Source of the DNA: Rhodoblastus sphagnicola
GTDB lineage: Bacteria > Pseudomonadota > Alphaproteobacteria > Rhizobiales > Beijerinckiaceae
DNA: 64,000 nt
Direction of reading: 5' to 3'
NCBI RefSeq assembly: GCF_002937075.1
Contig: NZ_NHSJ01000073.1
Span: 1 to 64,000 of the forward strand
Shown: positions 43,391-53,080 of the stretch, one piece after another
Layout: each line of letters opens with the position of its first letter
Numbering within the stretch: position 1 is the stretch's first letter
Translations under genes and position numbers: made by a program
The notes under the pieces: generated by a model
Databases searched by the model: none
Told to the model about the DNA's origin: nothing
The model's input: the letters and a program-made list of their open reading frames with translations, nothing else

Positions 43391-44272
43391 TCAACGGGTG
43401 GGAATGGGCGCCCCGCTGCGATAATCGTAGAACCCGCGCTGCGTCTTGCGGCCGAGCCAGCCGGCCTCGACATATTTCACCAGCAGCGGGCAGGGGCGGT
43501 ATTTGGAATCCGCCAGCCCCTCGTGCAGCACCTGCATCACCGACAGACACGTGTCCAAGCCAATGAAATCAGCGAGTTGCAGCGGCCCCATCGGGTGATT
43601 GGCGCCGAGCCGCATGGCCGTGTCGATGGCGTCCACCGAGCCGACGCCTTCGTAGAGGGTATAAATCGCCTCGTTGATCATCGGCAGCAGGATGCGGTTG
43701 ACGATGAAGGCGGGGAAATCCTCGGAGACTGTTACGGTCTTGTGCAGCTTCTCGATATAGACCCTGGAGGCGGCGAAGGTGTCGTCATCGGTCGCAATGC
43801 CCCGGATCAACTCGACGAGTTGCATGCGCGGCACCGGATTCATGAAGTGAATGCCGATGAAGCGGCCGGGACGGTTGGTGACCGAGGCAAGCCGGGTGAT
43901 CGAGATCGACGAGGTGTTGGTGGCGAGGATCGCCTCGGGCTTGAGGTGATTGCACAAAGATGTGAAAACGGCGCGTTTCACCTCCTCGTTTTCCGAGGCG
44001 GCCTCCATCACCAGATCGGCGTCGGCCAAGGCGGCGAAATCGGCGGCCGGTCTGATGCGGGCGAGCGTTTCGTCCTTGTCCGCCGGGGCCATGCCGCCGC
44101 GCTCGACGAGGCGGCCGAGATTGGCGGCGATCCGCGCGATGCCCGCCTCGATCCGCTCGGGGGAAACATCATTGAGCAGAACTTCGAAACCCGCGGCCGC
44201 GCTGACCTGGGCGATGCCACAACCCATCTGTCCCGCGCCGACGACGCCAATCTTGCGAATTTCGAAACTCAT
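43391..44272 (-). CDS. hbd: 3-hydroxybutyryl-CoA dehydrogenase
   Basis: A 293-residue protein of normal length. The NAD-binding Rossmann motif is IGVVGAGQMGCGIAQVSAAAG. The catalytic region IGIHFMNPVPRMQLVELIRG contains the conserved histidine, and GFIVNRIL-like AFIVNRILLPMINEAIYTL and MGPLQLADFIGLDTCLSVM follow in the C-terminal dimer domain. It interconverts 3-hydroxyacyl-CoA and acetoacetyl-CoA in fatty-acid breakdown, butyrate or polyhydroxybutyrate-linked metabolism. It follows etfB-etfA on the same strand after a 124-base gap with a stem-loop; this order is widespread in rhizobia and relatives. Confidence 0.92.
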   Translation of the reverse strand: MSFEIRKIGVVGAGQMGCGIAQVSAAAGFEVLLNDVSPERIEAGIARIAANLGRLVERGGMAPADKDETLARIRPAADFAALADADLVMEAASENEEVKRAVFTSLCNHLKPEAILATNTSSISITRLASVTNRPGRFIGIHFMNPVPRMQLVELIRGIATDDDTFAASRVYIEKLHKTVTVSEDFPAFIVNRILLPMINEAIYTLYEGVGSVDAIDTAMRLGANHPMGPLQLADFIGLDTCLSVMQVLHEGLADSKYRPCPLLVKYVEAGWLGRKTQRGFYDYRSGAPIPTR

Positions 44273-44340
44273 GATTCATTCCCGGAGGGTGGAACCGGCG
44301 GCGATCATAGGGCTTAATCGTCGGCAGTCCATAGGTCTAG

Positions 44341-44373
44341 AGTCGATGGCGTTTCTTGGCGGCGCCATCGACT
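44341..44373. other. Stem-loop between etfA and hbd
   Basis: AGTCGATGGCG (44341-44351) and CGCCATCGACT (44363-44373) pair perfectly over 11 bp around an 11-base loop, 24 bases after the etfA stop. No T-run follows. It may attenuate or process the etfBA-hbd transcript. Confidence 0.4.
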
Positions 44374-44396
44374 TCGAAAGTTTTCAGATCGCCCGC

Positions 44397-45338
44397 TCAG
44401 CGGCCGATCTTGCCCAGCTCTTCCTTGAGTTCCGGCAGGGCCTGATAGAGGTCGGCGACCAGGCCGTAATCGGCGACCTGGAAGATCGGCGCCTCCTCGT
44501 CCTTGTTGATCGCCACGATCACCTTGGAATCCTTCATGCCCGCCAGATGCTGGATCGCGCCGGAAATGCCGACGGCGATGTAAAGCTCCGGCGCCACCAC
44601 CTTGCCGGTCTGGCCAACCTGCCAGTCGTTCGGCGCATAGCCGGCGTCCACGGCGGCGCGCGACGCCCCCATGGCCGCGCCGAGCTTGTCGGCCACCGGC
44701 TCGATGTAGGTCTTGAAGTTTTCCGCGTTCTGCATCGCGCGCCCGCCGGAAATGATGATCTTCGCGGACGTCAGCTCCGGGCGGTCCGAAACCGCCAGCG
44801 CCTCGCTCTTGAAGCGCGACAGCCCGGAATCCGCAGGCGCCGAAACCGCCTCGATCGGCGCCGAACCGCCTTCGCCGGCCGCAGCGAAGGTTGACGTGCG
44901 CACCGTGATCACCTTCTTGGAATCGGTCGCCTGCACGGTCTGGATGGCGTTGCCGGCGTAGATCGGGCGCTCGAACGTGTCGGGCGACACCACTTTCGAG
45001 ATTTCCGACACTTGCGCCACGTCGAGCAGGGCGGCGACGCGCGGCAGCACGTTCTTGCCGTTGGAGCTGGCCGGCGCGACGATGGCGTCATAGCCGCCGG
45101 CCAGCGACACGATCAGATCGGCGGTGGCTTCGGCGAGTTGGTGCTTGTAGACGTCGCCGGAGGCGGTCAGCACCTTTTCGACGCCCGCCAGCTTGGCGGC
45201 GGCTTGCGCGGCTGCATCCGAGCCGCAGGCGACGAGAATATGCACCGGGCCGCCCAGCGCGCTCGCGGCGGTGAGCGCCTTGGCGGTGGCGTCGTTCAGC
45301 TTGCCGCCATGAACTTCAGCGAGAAGAAGGGTCGTCAT
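44397..45338 (-). CDS. etfA: Electron transfer flavoprotein alpha subunit
   Basis: A 313-residue protein of normal length. The C-terminal FAD-binding domain is complete: [70 protein letters not shown] and [20 protein letters not shown]. With EtfB it carries electrons from acyl-CoA and related dehydrogenases to ETF-ubiquinone oxidoreductase. Its start overlaps the etfB stop by one base, so they are co-translated. Confidence 0.95.
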   Translation of the reverse strand: MTTLLLAEVHGGKLNDATAKALTAASALGGPVHILVACGSDAAAQAAAKLAGVEKVLTASGDVYKHQLAEATADLIVSLAGGYDAIVAPASSNGKNVLPRVAALLDVAQVSEISKVVSPDTFERPIYAGNAIQTVQATDSKKVITVRTSTFAAAGEGGSAPIEAVSAPADSGLSRFKSEALAVSDRPELTSAKIIISGGRAMQNAENFKTYIEPVADKLGAAMGASRAAVDAGYAPNDWQVGQTGKVVAPELYIAVGISGAIQHLAGMKDSKVIVAINKDEEAPIFQVADYGLVADLYQALPELKEELGKIGR

Positions 45339-46087
45339 CAGATCACTCCGGCCTCATCCTTGAGTTTCGCCACCAGTTCGGCGACCGAACCGACTTTCAC
45401 ACCCGCCTTGCGCGCCGCCGGCTCGGTGGTCTTCAGCACTTTTAGACGCGGCGTCACGTCAACGCCGTAGTCGGCGGGGGTCTTGTCGAGAATAGGCTTC
45501 TTCTTCGCCTTCATGATGTTGGGCAGCGAGGCGTAGCGCGGCTCGTTGAGGCGCAGATCGGTGGTCACCACCGCCGGCGTCTTCAGCGTCACCGTTTGCA
45601 AGCCGCCATCGACTTCGCGGGTCACATCGACCGTTCCGTCGGCGACCTCGATTTTCGACGCGAACGTGCCCTGGCCCCAGCCGAGCAGCGCGGCGAGCAT
45701 CTGGCCGGTCTGGTTGGAATCGTCGTCGATCGCCTGCTTGCCGAGGATGATCAGGCCGGGCTGTTCTTCCAGCGCCACGGCCTTGAGAATCTTGGCGACG
45801 GCCAGCGGCTCGACGGTTTCGTCGGTCTTCACCAGAATGCCGCGATCCGCGCCCATGGCGAGGCCGGTGCGCAGGGTTTCCGTCGCCTGCTGCGGGCCGA
45901 TGGAGACGACGATCACTTCCGTCGCCTTGCCGGCTTCCTTCAGGCGCAGGGCCTCTTCCACCGCGATTTCGTCGAACGGATTCATCGACATTTTGACATT
46001 GGCGAGTTCGACGCCCGACCCATCCGTCTTGACGCGAATCTTCACATTGTAATCGACCACCCGCTTTACGGGCACCAGAAGTTTCAT
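45338..46087 (-). CDS. etfB: Electron transfer flavoprotein beta subunit
   Basis: A 249-residue protein of normal length. It starts [20 protein letters not shown] and has the AMP-binding fold: [66 protein letters not shown], and the recognition-loop region [19 protein letters not shown]. It partners EtfA and docks onto acyl-CoA dehydrogenases. A strong GGAGG lies 12 bases upstream of the ATG. It is the first gene of the etfB-etfA unit. Confidence 0.95.
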   Translation of the reverse strand: MKLLVPVKRVVDYNVKIRVKTDGSGVELANVKMSMNPFDEIAVEEALRLKEAGKATEVIVVSIGPQQATETLRTGLAMGADRGILVKTDETVEPLAVAKILKAVALEEQPGLIILGKQAIDDDSNQTGQMLAALLGWGQGTFASKIEVADGTVDVTREVDGGLQTVTLKTPAVVTTDLRLNEPRYASLPNIMKAKKKPILDKTPADYGVDVTPRLKVLKTTEPAARKAGVKVGSVAELVAKLKDEAGVI

Positions 46088-46146
46088 CGGCTTGAACCTC
46101 CAAACGCGGGAATAGTTTAGGTATGATCTATTGGGATCCGTTAGGT

Positions 46147-46175
46147 TTGTTAGTCGGGGCCGATCGCTTAGTCAA
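46147..46175 (-). promoter_or_regulatory. Possible promoter of etfB-etfA
   Basis: On the minus strand, TTGACT (46170-46175), a 17-base spacer and TAACAA (46147-46152) lie about 60 bases before the etfB ATG, in a locally A/T-rich gap. The -35 is good and the -10 is weak. Confidence 0.35.
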
Positions 46176-46208
46176 TCGCGGCGCCGCTCGGAAAAAAGTC
46201 CTTCCCGC

Positions 46209-46784
46209 TTATCTGTTGGCGCCGGGGCGCCACAGCACGTCGGTCGCGCCATCGGCATTGGCGATCCGCGCCGCCACGAACAGGAAATCGGACAGGCGGT
46301 TGACATAGGCCATGGCGGGATGGCCGATCTCCTCGCCCTTGCGCTGCGCCTCGACCATGCGGCGCTCGGCGCGCCGCGACACGGCGCGGGCGAGATGCAG
46401 ACCGGCGGCGGCGGGCGAGCCGCCCGGCAGCACGAAAGAGTGCAGCGGCGCCAGGCGGGCGTTGAGCGCGTCGATTTCGCGCTCCAGCCACTCCACCTGC
46501 GCTTCGATCACCCGCAGCGGTTCGTGCTCCGGCGGTTTTTCGGCGGGGGGCGTCGCCAGATCGGCGCCGAGGTCGAACAGGTCGTTCTGAATGCGCTCCA
46601 GCATGGCGTCGAGATCGGGCAGATCGCGGGTCGAGAGTCGCGCGAGGCCGATCACCGAATTGGTCTCGTCGATCGCGCCATAGGCCTCGACGCGCGCGTC
46701 GCATTTCGGCCGCCGCGCGCCATCGGAGAGGCCGGTCGTGCCGTCGTCGCCGGTGCGGGTATAGATTCTGTTGAGCTTGACCAT
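46209..46784 (-). CDS. Cob(I)alamin adenosyltransferase (PduO type)
   Basis: 191 residues from the ATG at 46784 (MVKLNRIYTRTGDDGTTGLS); a start 10 codons upstream is less likely. Motifs of the PduO-type family are present: TRTGDDGTTGLSDGARRPK (ATP loop), the VEAYGAIDETNSVIGLAR segment, RAVSRRAERRMV and YVNRLSDFLFVAAR. The enzyme transfers the adenosyl group of ATP to cob(I)alamin, making coenzyme B12 for mutases such as methylmalonyl-CoA mutase. It is preceded by the DUF4175 gene (64 bases away) and followed by etfB. No cobalamin riboswitch was recognised upstream. Confidence 0.9.
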   Translation of the reverse strand: MVKLNRIYTRTGDDGTTGLSDGARRPKCDARVEAYGAIDETNSVIGLARLSTRDLPDLDAMLERIQNDLFDLGADLATPPAEKPPEHEPLRVIEAQVEWLEREIDALNARLAPLHSFVLPGGSPAAAGLHLARAVSRRAERRMVEAQRKGEEIGHPAMAYVNRLSDFLFVAARIANADGATDVLWRPGANR

Positions 46785-46848
46785 GGAGCCTGCATCGTGT
46801 TGGGCGCGCAACATGACGCGGAAACGCGAGGAGTGAAAGTGATAAAAA

Positions 46849-49275
46849 CTAATTGGGACGGATCAACCTTTCCAGATAGTCCAGTTCCTCTTGCGCGCGG
46901 CTGGGGTCGGCGAGCCGTTTGCGGACTTCGTCGAGGATTTTTCGCGCCTTTTGCGCGGCGGTGGCTTTGACGGCGTCGCTACGCTGGGCGTTGTCGAACG
47001 GGCCTTCGCCGTTCTTGTCGCGCCCGCCGCGCTGCTGGCCGCCGGCTTCCTGCGAGTCCCCGTCCTTTTCGCCCTTGGCCATTTCGCCCGCGCTCTTGCC
47101 CATCTGGTCGAGCGCGCGCTGCTGGTCGGCCATGGCGTCGTCCTCATCGCCGTGCTTCAGCGCGTTCTGCGCGTCCTTCATGGCCTCTTCGGCCTGTTTC
47201 AGCCCGTCGGCCGCCTTGCCGTCCATGCCCGGCGCGCCGCGCCTGAGCGCATCGAGTTTTTCGCGTAACTGGCCCTGGCGCTGCTCCAGCGCGCCGCCGG
47301 GGGCCGGTTTTTCGCCCTTTTGGGCTTTGCCGCCGGGCTTTTGGCCTTCCTTTTGGCCTTCGCCCGGCTGAGGGTCCTGTCCTGGCGACCCCGGGGGGCC
47401 TTTGGCGCGCTCCTGCTCGGCGGTTTCGTCGCGCAATTGTTGCTGCTCGCGCATCATTTTGTCGAGATCGCGCCGGGTCTGGCGGCTGCGCGATTTTTGC
47501 GACGGGCCGCCTTCGGCGTTCTGAAGGTTTTCCAGCATGGATTGCATCTGGTCGAGCAGGGCCTGGGCGGTCTCCATGTCGCCGTCTGCAAGAGCCTTCT
47601 TCATCTGCTCCAGCATTTTCTGGAAATCTTCCGGCGAGACCGAGCGGCCCTCGCCGGTCTGGTTTTCGCCGCTTCTGTGCGGCGCCTTTTTCGTCATTTC
47701 CGCCAGAAAATTCTCCATCGCCTTTTGCAGGTCGCGGGTGAGGCGGTCGATTTCCTCCTTGGGCGCGCCGGCCTTCATGGCGTCGCGCAGCGCCTTTTCC
47801 GCCGCGCGCAACGCGCGCTCGGCCTGGGACATCTCGCCCTCCTCGATCTGCAACGCCATGGCCCAGAGATGGTCGGCGACCTCGCGCAAATCGTCGTCAT
47901 TGCGGGCATGGCGCAGGGCGGTGACGCCATAGCGCAGGCCGAGATGGACGGAAAATTTCGGCGTGAACAGATCGGGCGCGAAATCCAGCGCCTCCAGCGC
48001 AAACTGGGTTTGCGCCCTGCGGTCGGCGTCCAGCGCGAGGATTCGCCTCTGTTCGGCCAGCGCCAGCGCCAGCGGGTTCTTCAACGGCTTGCGCGGCAGT
48101 ACGAAATCGCCGACCAAGACCTCGCCTTCCTGTCCGGCTTCGTCACGAACGCTCAGGCGCAGATCGACCTTGCGTCCGGCATAGGGACTGTCGCTCCAGT
48201 CCAGCGTGCTCCGGGCTTCGCCAAGCCCGCCCGGCTCCGCCGGCAGCTCCAGCGGCGCCTCGGGCGGGTCGTAAAGCGCGCGTCCCCGGTCCTCGACGGG
48301 ACGGGCGGTGATTCTGGCGTCGCGCGCGCCATAATCGTCCTCGATGCGATAGGACAGCGAGAACGTGCCGCGCGCGTTAACCTTTATGTCGCCGACAACA
48401 GAAATTTTCGGCGGCAGGTCGGGTTCGGAGTGAACGGCGAAAACCCCGGAGGCCGCGCCGGAGAGGGTCAGTCGGCTGTCGCCGCGCAGCACAAAACGCC
48501 TTTCGTCACCTTTTTCGGGCGCCGGCTCCAGGCCGTCCGACGCCGCGATGTCGAGGGCGCCGGGATTGCCGGCCCGCGCCACCACCAGGGAGCCGACCGG
48601 CGCGGACACGGCTTGCTCGCCGGCCCGGTTGAGCGTCAGCACGATGGGCGGCTTGCCGGTGTAGCGCGGCGGGTCGATCCAGAGATCGACGCGCGTCGAT
48701 GCGCCGGGCGCGGCGGCGCGCCAGTCGAAGGCGGCGGCGAGGCGGATGTGTTTCTCCGAGCCGGCGACGAAAGCCGTGGCGCAAAGCGCGAGAACCGCGA
48801 GCGCGCCAAGGCCGAGGGGATCGTGCGCGGCGAGGCGTGGCGCGGGCGGGGGCGCGCGCAGTTTTTCCACGCTTTTCCGCACGCGTAGAAGATGCGCGGT
48901 CCATAGCAGGCTTGTCGGGCCTTCGGCCGGCCCTTCATTGGCGAGCGCGTCGGCAAGGGCGGCGGCGGGGGCGTCCTCGCGGTCGCGGTCGAGTTTTTCG
49001 CGCGCTTGCCGCCGGTCGCTCCAGCGCAGATGGCGCAGGCGGGCGAGCGTCGCGACCAGCAGCGCGCCAAGGCCAAGGCCGCCGGCGATCCGCCCGGCCG
49101 GCGGCGCGTTCAGCCACAGCCCGGTCCAGGACAGGGCGACAAAAGCCAGCAGCAGAGCGACGGCGGGGGCGAGCAGGACGATCAGGGTTTCGAGAAACAG
49201 GGCAAGCTGCGTCAGGAGGGTGAGCCGGTTCAGCCGCGCTTTTGCCGCGCGCAGGTCGTCCCGCTCATCCTTCAT
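46849..49275 (-). CDS. DUF4175 (TIGR02302) family membrane protein
   Basis: 808 residues from the ATG at 49275 (MKDERDDLRAAKARLNR), with GGAGCGGAGA upstream. Two hydrophobic segments (about 25-50 and 60-80) and a third near 150 anchor a large, probably periplasmic, region with beta-rich (180-420) and helical parts (450-600). The last 200 residues are rich in Gln, Lys, Gly, Asp and Glu, with coiled-coil character (GEGQKEGQKPGGKAQKGEKP). Its position next to lysA is conserved in Hyphomicrobiales. No function is established for the family. It ends 64 bases before the adenosyltransferase gene. Confidence 0.85.
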   Translation of the reverse strand: MKDERDDLRAAKARLNRLTLLTQLALFLETLIVLLAPAVALLLAFVALSWTGLWLNAPPAGRIAGGLGLGALLVATLARLRHLRWSDRRQAREKLDRDREDAPAAALADALANEGPAEGPTSLLWTAHLLRVRKSVEKLRAPPPAPRLAAHDPLGLGALAVLALCATAFVAGSEKHIRLAAAFDWRAAAPGASTRVDLWIDPPRYTGKPPIVLTLNRAGEQAVSAPVGSLVVARAGNPGALDIAASDGLEPAPEKGDERRFVLRGDSRLTLSGAASGVFAVHSEPDLPPKISVVGDIKVNARGTFSLSYRIEDDYGARDARITARPVEDRGRALYDPPEAPLELPAEPGGLGEARSTLDWSDSPYAGRKVDLRLSVRDEAGQEGEVLVGDFVLPRKPLKNPLALALAEQRRILALDADRRAQTQFALEALDFAPDLFTPKFSVHLGLRYGVTALRHARNDDDLREVADHLWAMALQIEEGEMSQAERALRAAEKALRDAMKAGAPKEEIDRLTRDLQKAMENFLAEMTKKAPHRSGENQTGEGRSVSPEDFQKMLEQMKKALADGDMETAQALLDQMQSMLENLQNAEGGPSQKSRSRQTRRDLDKMMREQQQLRDETAEQERAKGPPGSPGQDPQPGEGQKEGQKPGGKAQKGEKPAPGGALEQRQGQLREKLDALRRGAPGMDGKAADGLKQAEEAMKDAQNALKHGDEDDAMADQQRALDQMGKSAGEMAKGEKDGDSQEAGGQQRGGRDKNGEGPFDNAQRSDAVKATAAQKARKILDEVRKRLADPSRAQEELDYLERLIRPN

Positions 49276-49310
49276 GCTGTCTCCGCTCCCGGCCTGGCAG
49301 GGATTATGCT

Positions 49311-49352
49311 CCAGATCCTGAGCCGTTTCCACGGAAACGCCTCAGGATCTGG
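49311..49352. repeat. Long hairpin repeat upstream of lysA 3' end
   Basis: CCAGATCCTGAG (49311-49322) pairs with CTCAGGATCTGG (49341-49352). Inside, after one C-C mismatch, CGTTTC pairs with GAAACG around CACG. It forms a 42-base near-perfect cruciform/hairpin between lysA and the DUF4175 gene. Sequences of this sort are dispersed in rhizobial genomes. Confidence 0.7.
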
Positions 49353-49370
49353 AGTCTTTCACGCGAGCCT

Positions 49371-49412
49371 GATCTTTTCCAAAAACCGGCCTCCACTTTT
49401 TGGGATCATGCT
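49371..49412. repeat. Rhizobial-type extragenic palindromic element
   Basis: The stretch GATCTTTTCCAAAAACCGGC (49371-49390), continuing CTCCACTTTTTGGGATCATGC (49391-49411; broken here at its join with the former), closely resembles the very abundant extragenic repeat of Hyphomicrobiales in which GATCTTTTC and a CTTTTCGGGATCATG half flank ACCGG. The palindrome is imperfect. It ends at the lysA stop codon. Confidence 0.5.
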
Positions 49413-50684
49413 TTAATCCAGCCAGTTGGGAACGCGGTCGAGTCCGATCAAGTCCTGATAGCTCAGGCGGGGACGGATCACGGCCGTCCTGTCGCCATCC
49501 ACGAGCACTTCCGGGACCAGCAGTCGGCTGTTGTAGGTGCAGGCCTGGGCCGCGCCATAGGCGCCCGCCGACATCACCGCCAGCAGGTCTCCGGGTTGCG
49601 GCACGGGCAGGGTGCGGGCCTTGGCGAGGTAATCGCCGGTCTCGCAGACCGGGCCGACCAGATCCGCCTTGATTGTCGCCGCGCCCTCCGGCGCCTGCGC
49701 CACCGGAAAAATGTCGTGGTGGGCTTCGTAGAGCGTGGGGCGCACCAGATCGTTCATGGCGGCGTCAACGATGATGAAATTTTTCCCGGCGCCGCGCTTC
49801 ACATAAATGACCTTGGTGACGAGGACGCCAGCGTTGCCGACGATCAGCCGCCCCGGCTCGAACACTGTTTTCACGCCCAGCGGTTTTATATGGCGGCGCA
49901 CGACCTCCGCATAAAGCGCGGGATGATAGCTTTGCGGATTGTCCTGTTCGGAATAGGGGATGCCCAGGCCGCCGCCGAGATCGACATGGCCGAGGGCGTG
50001 GCCGCGTCGGCGCAATTCGCCGACGAATTTGGCCAGAATGGCGAAAGCGTTGTCGAACGGCGCGAGATCGGTGATTTGCGAGCCGATATGCATGTCGACG
50101 CCGGCGATCTTCACCCCCGGCAGTTTGCCCGCGCGGTCGTAAACGTCGGCCGCGACCGAAATCGGAACGCCGAACTTGTTTTCCGACTTGCCGGTGGAAA
50201 TTTTCGCGTGGGTCTTGGCGTCCACGTCGGGATTGACGCGGATCGAAATCGGCGCAACCGCGCCGCGCGCAAAAGCGATTTGCGAAATGCGCTCAAGCTC
50301 CGGCTCGGATTCGACGTTGAAGCAGAAAATGCCGAGATCAAGCGCCAGCGCGATTTCGCGCTCGGTCTTGCCGACGCCGGAAAACGTGATCTTCTTTCCC
50401 TCGACGCCGGCCGCCTTCGCGCGCAAAAGTTCGCCTTCCGACACCACGTCCATGCCCGCGCCCATGCCCGCCAGCAGTTTTAACACCGCCTGGTTGGAAT
50501 TGGCCTTCATCGCATAGCAGACCAAAGCGTCGAGATCGGCGACGGCCTGCGAGAACACGTTGAAATGGCGGCGGATGGTGGCGGCGCTGTAAAGATAGAA
50601 CGGGGTCTCGACCTCCCGCGCCAAATCCGGCAACGCGTGACCTTCGGCGTGAAGCACGCCGTGTTCATAAGCAAAATGACGCAT
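49413..50684 (-). CDS. lysA: Diaminopimelate decarboxylase
   Basis: A 423-residue protein of normal length. It is a PLP-dependent fold-type III decarboxylase: the PLP lysine lies in VCYAMKANSNQAVL, and the other family motifs are DMHIGSQITDLAPF, VDLGGGLGIPYSE, FEPGRLIVGNAGVLV and the active-site cysteine in GPVCETGDYL. It catalyses the last step of lysine synthesis, meso-diaminopimelate to L-lysine. Its start lies three bases after the lptM stop in the order argH-lptM-lysA, conserved across proteobacteria. Confidence 0.96.
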   Translation of the reverse strand: MRHFAYEHGVLHAEGHALPDLAREVETPFYLYSAATIRRHFNVFSQAVADLDALVCYAMKANSNQAVLKLLAGMGAGMDVVSEGELLRAKAAGVEGKKITFSGVGKTEREIALALDLGIFCFNVESEPELERISQIAFARGAVAPISIRVNPDVDAKTHAKISTGKSENKFGVPISVAADVYDRAGKLPGVKIAGVDMHIGSQITDLAPFDNAFAILAKFVGELRRRGHALGHVDLGGGLGIPYSEQDNPQSYHPALYAEVVRRHIKPLGVKTVFEPGRLIVGNAGVLVTKVIYVKRGAGKNFIIVDAAMNDLVRPTLYEAHHDIFPVAQAPEGAATIKADLVGPVCETGDYLAKARTLPVPQPGDLLAVMSAGAYGAAQACTYNSRLLVPEVLVDGDRTAVIRPRLSYQDLIGLDRVPNWLD

Positions 50685-50687
50685 GGG

Positions 50688-50906
50688 TTACAGCAGGATG
50701 TCGAAGGGCGTGGGCTGCTTGGTCGCGCCGGCTTTCAGCGCGGGATCGTTTACGCCGCGCGGCAGCCTTTGCGGCGAATTGGCCGGCAGTTCGGCGGTCG
50801 AGGCCGCCTCGGGAACACCCTTGCGACCGCAGCCTTCGAGCGCGAGCGCGGCGGCGAGCAGGGAAGCGGCCGTGAGGACGCGAAGGATTTTTCCAGCCAA
50901 GGTCAA
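50688..50906 (-). CDS. lptM: LptM-like small lipoprotein
   Basis: A 72-residue lipoprotein. The signal peptide (MTLAGKILRVLTAASLLAAA) leads to the lipobox LEGC-GRKG, and the mature part is short and proline-rich (QRLPRGVNDPALKAGAT). Size, GC-GxKGPLxxP-type start and position between argH and lysA match YifL/LptM, which assists LptD disulfide maturation in enterobacteria. Functional equivalence in alphaproteobacteria is inferred. Confidence 0.8.
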   Translation of the reverse strand: MTLAGKILRVLTAASLLAAALALEGCGRKGVPEAASTAELPANSPQRLPRGVNDPALKAGATKQPTPFDILL

Positions 50907-50965
50907 GACCTCTCCGTTTGCGCGGACTATAGCTTAAAGCGCGCGAAAAAGTCGCGCCCCCAAAA

Positions 50966-52351
50966 TTATTTCTGCGCGAGTTTCTGCTTCCAGCCGCGCG
51001 CCTGCACCAGCACGTTGCTTGGCGCCGTGCCGCCATAGGAGAGACGGCTGCGCACAGATTTCTCCACGCCGAGCACGTCGAACACCTCCGCCGTGATGGC
51101 CGGCTCGACGCCTTGCATCTCATCAAGCGTCAACTGTTCCAGCTCCTTGCCGCTGTCGGCCGCCAGCGCCACGATGCGGCCGGTGACATGATGGGCCTGA
51201 CGGAACGGCAGATTAAGCGCGCGCACCAGCCAGTCCGCGAGATCGGTGGCGGTGGAATAGCCCGACCCCGCCGCCGCCTTCATCTTTTCCAGCTTGGGCG
51301 TCATGTCCCTGATCATGCCGGCCATGGCGGCGATGCACAAAGACAGGCTTTGCAGCGAGTCGAAACAGCCTTCCTTGTCTTCCTGCATGTCCTTGGAATA
51401 GGCCAAAGGCAGGCCCTTCATCACGATCAGCAGGCCGGCGAGATCGCCGATGACGCGGCCCGACTTGCCGCGCACCAGTTCGGCGGCGTCGGGATTGCGC
51501 TTTTGCGGCATGATCGACGAGCCCGTGGTGAACTTGTCGGACAGGCTGATGAAACCAAATTGCGGCGTGGTCCATAGCACGATTTCTTCAGCGAAACGTG
51601 ACAGATGCGTGGCGGCGATGGCGGCGGCGGCCAGGGTTTCCAGCACGAAATCGCGGTCGGACACGCTGTCGAGCGAGTTGGCGGTGGGGCGGTCGAAGCC
51701 GAGCGCCTGCGCCGTGGCGAAACGGTCGATCGGGAAAGACGTGCCGGCCAGCGCCGCCGCGCCGAGCGGGCATTCATTCAGCCTCGCGCGGGCGTCGCGG
51801 AACCGGCCCCGGTCGCGCGAGATCATCTCGACATAGGCGAGCAGGTGGTGGCCGAACGTCACCGGCTGGGCCGATTGCAGATGGGTGAAGCCGGGCATGA
51901 CCGCTTCGGCATAGGTTTCGGCCTTGTCGACCAACGCCGCTTGCAGGTCGGCGAGTTGGGCGTCGAGGTCGTCAATGGTGTCGCGCACCCACAGCTTGAA
52001 ATCGACGGCGACCTGATCGTTGCGCGAGCGGGCGGTGTGCAGGCGGCCCGCCGTGGGGCCGATTTTTTCCGCCAGAGCGGATTCGACATTCATGTGAATG
52101 TCTTCGAGCGCGCGCGAGAAGGTGAAGGCGCCGGACTCGATTTCGGCGCCGACCTCGTCTAGACCCTTGGCGATCGTTTCCGCGTCTGCGGCGCTGACGA
52201 TGCCCTGCTTGGCCAGCATGGCGACATGGGCCTTGGAGCCGGCGATGTCCTGTCTGGCGAGGCGATAGTCGAAACCGATGGAGGCGTTGATCTCTTCCAT
52301 GATGGCGTCGGGGGCGCTGGCGAACCGGCCGCCCCACATCTGATTGCTCAT
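50966..52351 (-). CDS. argH: Argininosuccinate lyase
   Basis: 461 residues from the ATG at 52351 ([12 protein letters not shown]); the frame opens four codons earlier. Family motifs are [41 protein letters not shown] and the fumarase/ASL signature [20 protein letters not shown] with the mobile catalytic serine. It cleaves argininosuccinate to arginine and fumarate. It heads the argH-lptM-lysA run and is divergent from the TlpA-type gene with 38 bases between starts. Confidence 0.97.
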   Translation of the reverse strand: MSNQMWGGRFASAPDAIMEEINASIGFDYRLARQDIAGSKAHVAMLAKQGIVSAADAETIAKGLDEVGAEIESGAFTFSRALEDIHMNVESALAEKIGPTAGRLHTARSRNDQVAVDFKLWVRDTIDDLDAQLADLQAALVDKAETYAEAVMPGFTHLQSAQPVTFGHHLLAYVEMISRDRGRFRDARARLNECPLGAAALAGTSFPIDRFATAQALGFDRPTANSLDSVSDRDFVLETLAAAAIAATHLSRFAEEIVLWTTPQFGFISLSDKFTTGSSIMPQKRNPDAAELVRGKSGRVIGDLAGLLIVMKGLPLAYSKDMQEDKEGCFDSLQSLSLCIAAMAGMIRDMTPKLEKMKAAAGSGYSTATDLADWLVRALNLPFRQAHHVTGRIVALAADSGKELEQLTLDEMQGVEPAITAEVFDVLGVEKSVRSRLSYGGTAPSNVLVQARGWKQKLAQK

Positions 52352-52389
52352 GACTTGCTCCAAGCGACCGCTGCAAAGCCGAGGCCGAA

Positions 52390-53070
52390 ATGACTGAACA
52401 AGAACCGCAAGACGCGCCGCAAGCCACTCCCGAGCAGATGCGCCGCATCGCGCGAAAACTGATCCTGCCGCATGCGATCTTTGTTCCCGCGGCCATGGCC
52501 GCGTGCGTGGCGTTCGTCCTATACGGGTTGAACGGGGGAGGCAAGAAAGCCGCCGCTTTGACCCAGTGCGAGGCGTCGCGGGCGGTCGCCGCCCGTGTGG
52601 CGCCGCTGGCCAAGGGCGAGTTTTCCGCGCTGGCCGTGCGGCCCGACCCGAAACCCATGCCGGAGTTGGTTTTTGGCGGGCCGCAGGGCGCGACCACGCT
52701 GGCGAGCTTCAAGGGCAAGACGATTGTGCTCAACGCCTGGGCGACGTGGTGCGTCCCCTGCCGCGAGGAAATGCCGGCGCTTGATCGCTTGCAAGGGATG
52801 AGCGAAAGCGTGATCGTGGTGGCGCTCAATGTCGATACGACGAAGAAGGAACGCGCGAAGGCGTTTTTCGGCGAGATCGGGGTGAAGAACCTCGGCTTTT
52901 ACGAGGATTCCGAAGGGAAAAGTTTTGAGGCCCTGCGCAGGGCGGGCAAGGTGTTGGGCCTGCCGACGACATTTCTGATCGGCCCGGACGGCTGCGAAAT
53001 CGCGGCGCTGGCCGGGCCGGCGAAATGGGACGGGGATGAGGCCAAGGCGCTGGTGAAGGCGGTGGAGTAG
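52390..53070 (+). CDS. tlpA: TlpA-type thiol:disulfide oxidoreductase
   Basis: A 226-residue membrane-anchored thioredoxin-fold protein. A cytosolic tail of about 27 residues is followed by one helix ([20 protein letters not shown]) and a periplasmic domain. The active site is [26 protein letters not shown] has the cis-proline. TlpA proteins reduce periplasmic partners such as Sco and CoxB in copper-site assembly of cytochrome oxidase, or cytochrome c. The gene is divergent from argH with 38 bases between start codons, an arrangement seen in Bradyrhizobium and relatives (recalled). A hairpin-rich repeat follows. Confidence 0.85.
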   Translation: MTEQEPQDAPQATPEQMRRIARKLILPHAIFVPAAMAACVAFVLYGLNGGGKKAAALTQCEASRAVAARVAPLAKGEFSALAVRPDPKPMPELVFGGPQGATTLASFKGKTIVLNAWATWCVPCREEMPALDRLQGMSESVIVVALNVDTTKKERAKAFFGEIGVKNLGFYEDSEGKSFEALRRAGKVLGLPTTFLIGPDGCEIAALAGPAKWDGDEAKALVKAVE

Positions 53071-53080
53071 ATCGGGAGCG

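Noticed and set aside
46088-46208. Search for a cobalamin riboswitch near the adenosyltransferase
   Set aside because: No B12-box-like sequence or conserved fold was recognisable in this gap or in the one upstream of the gene.
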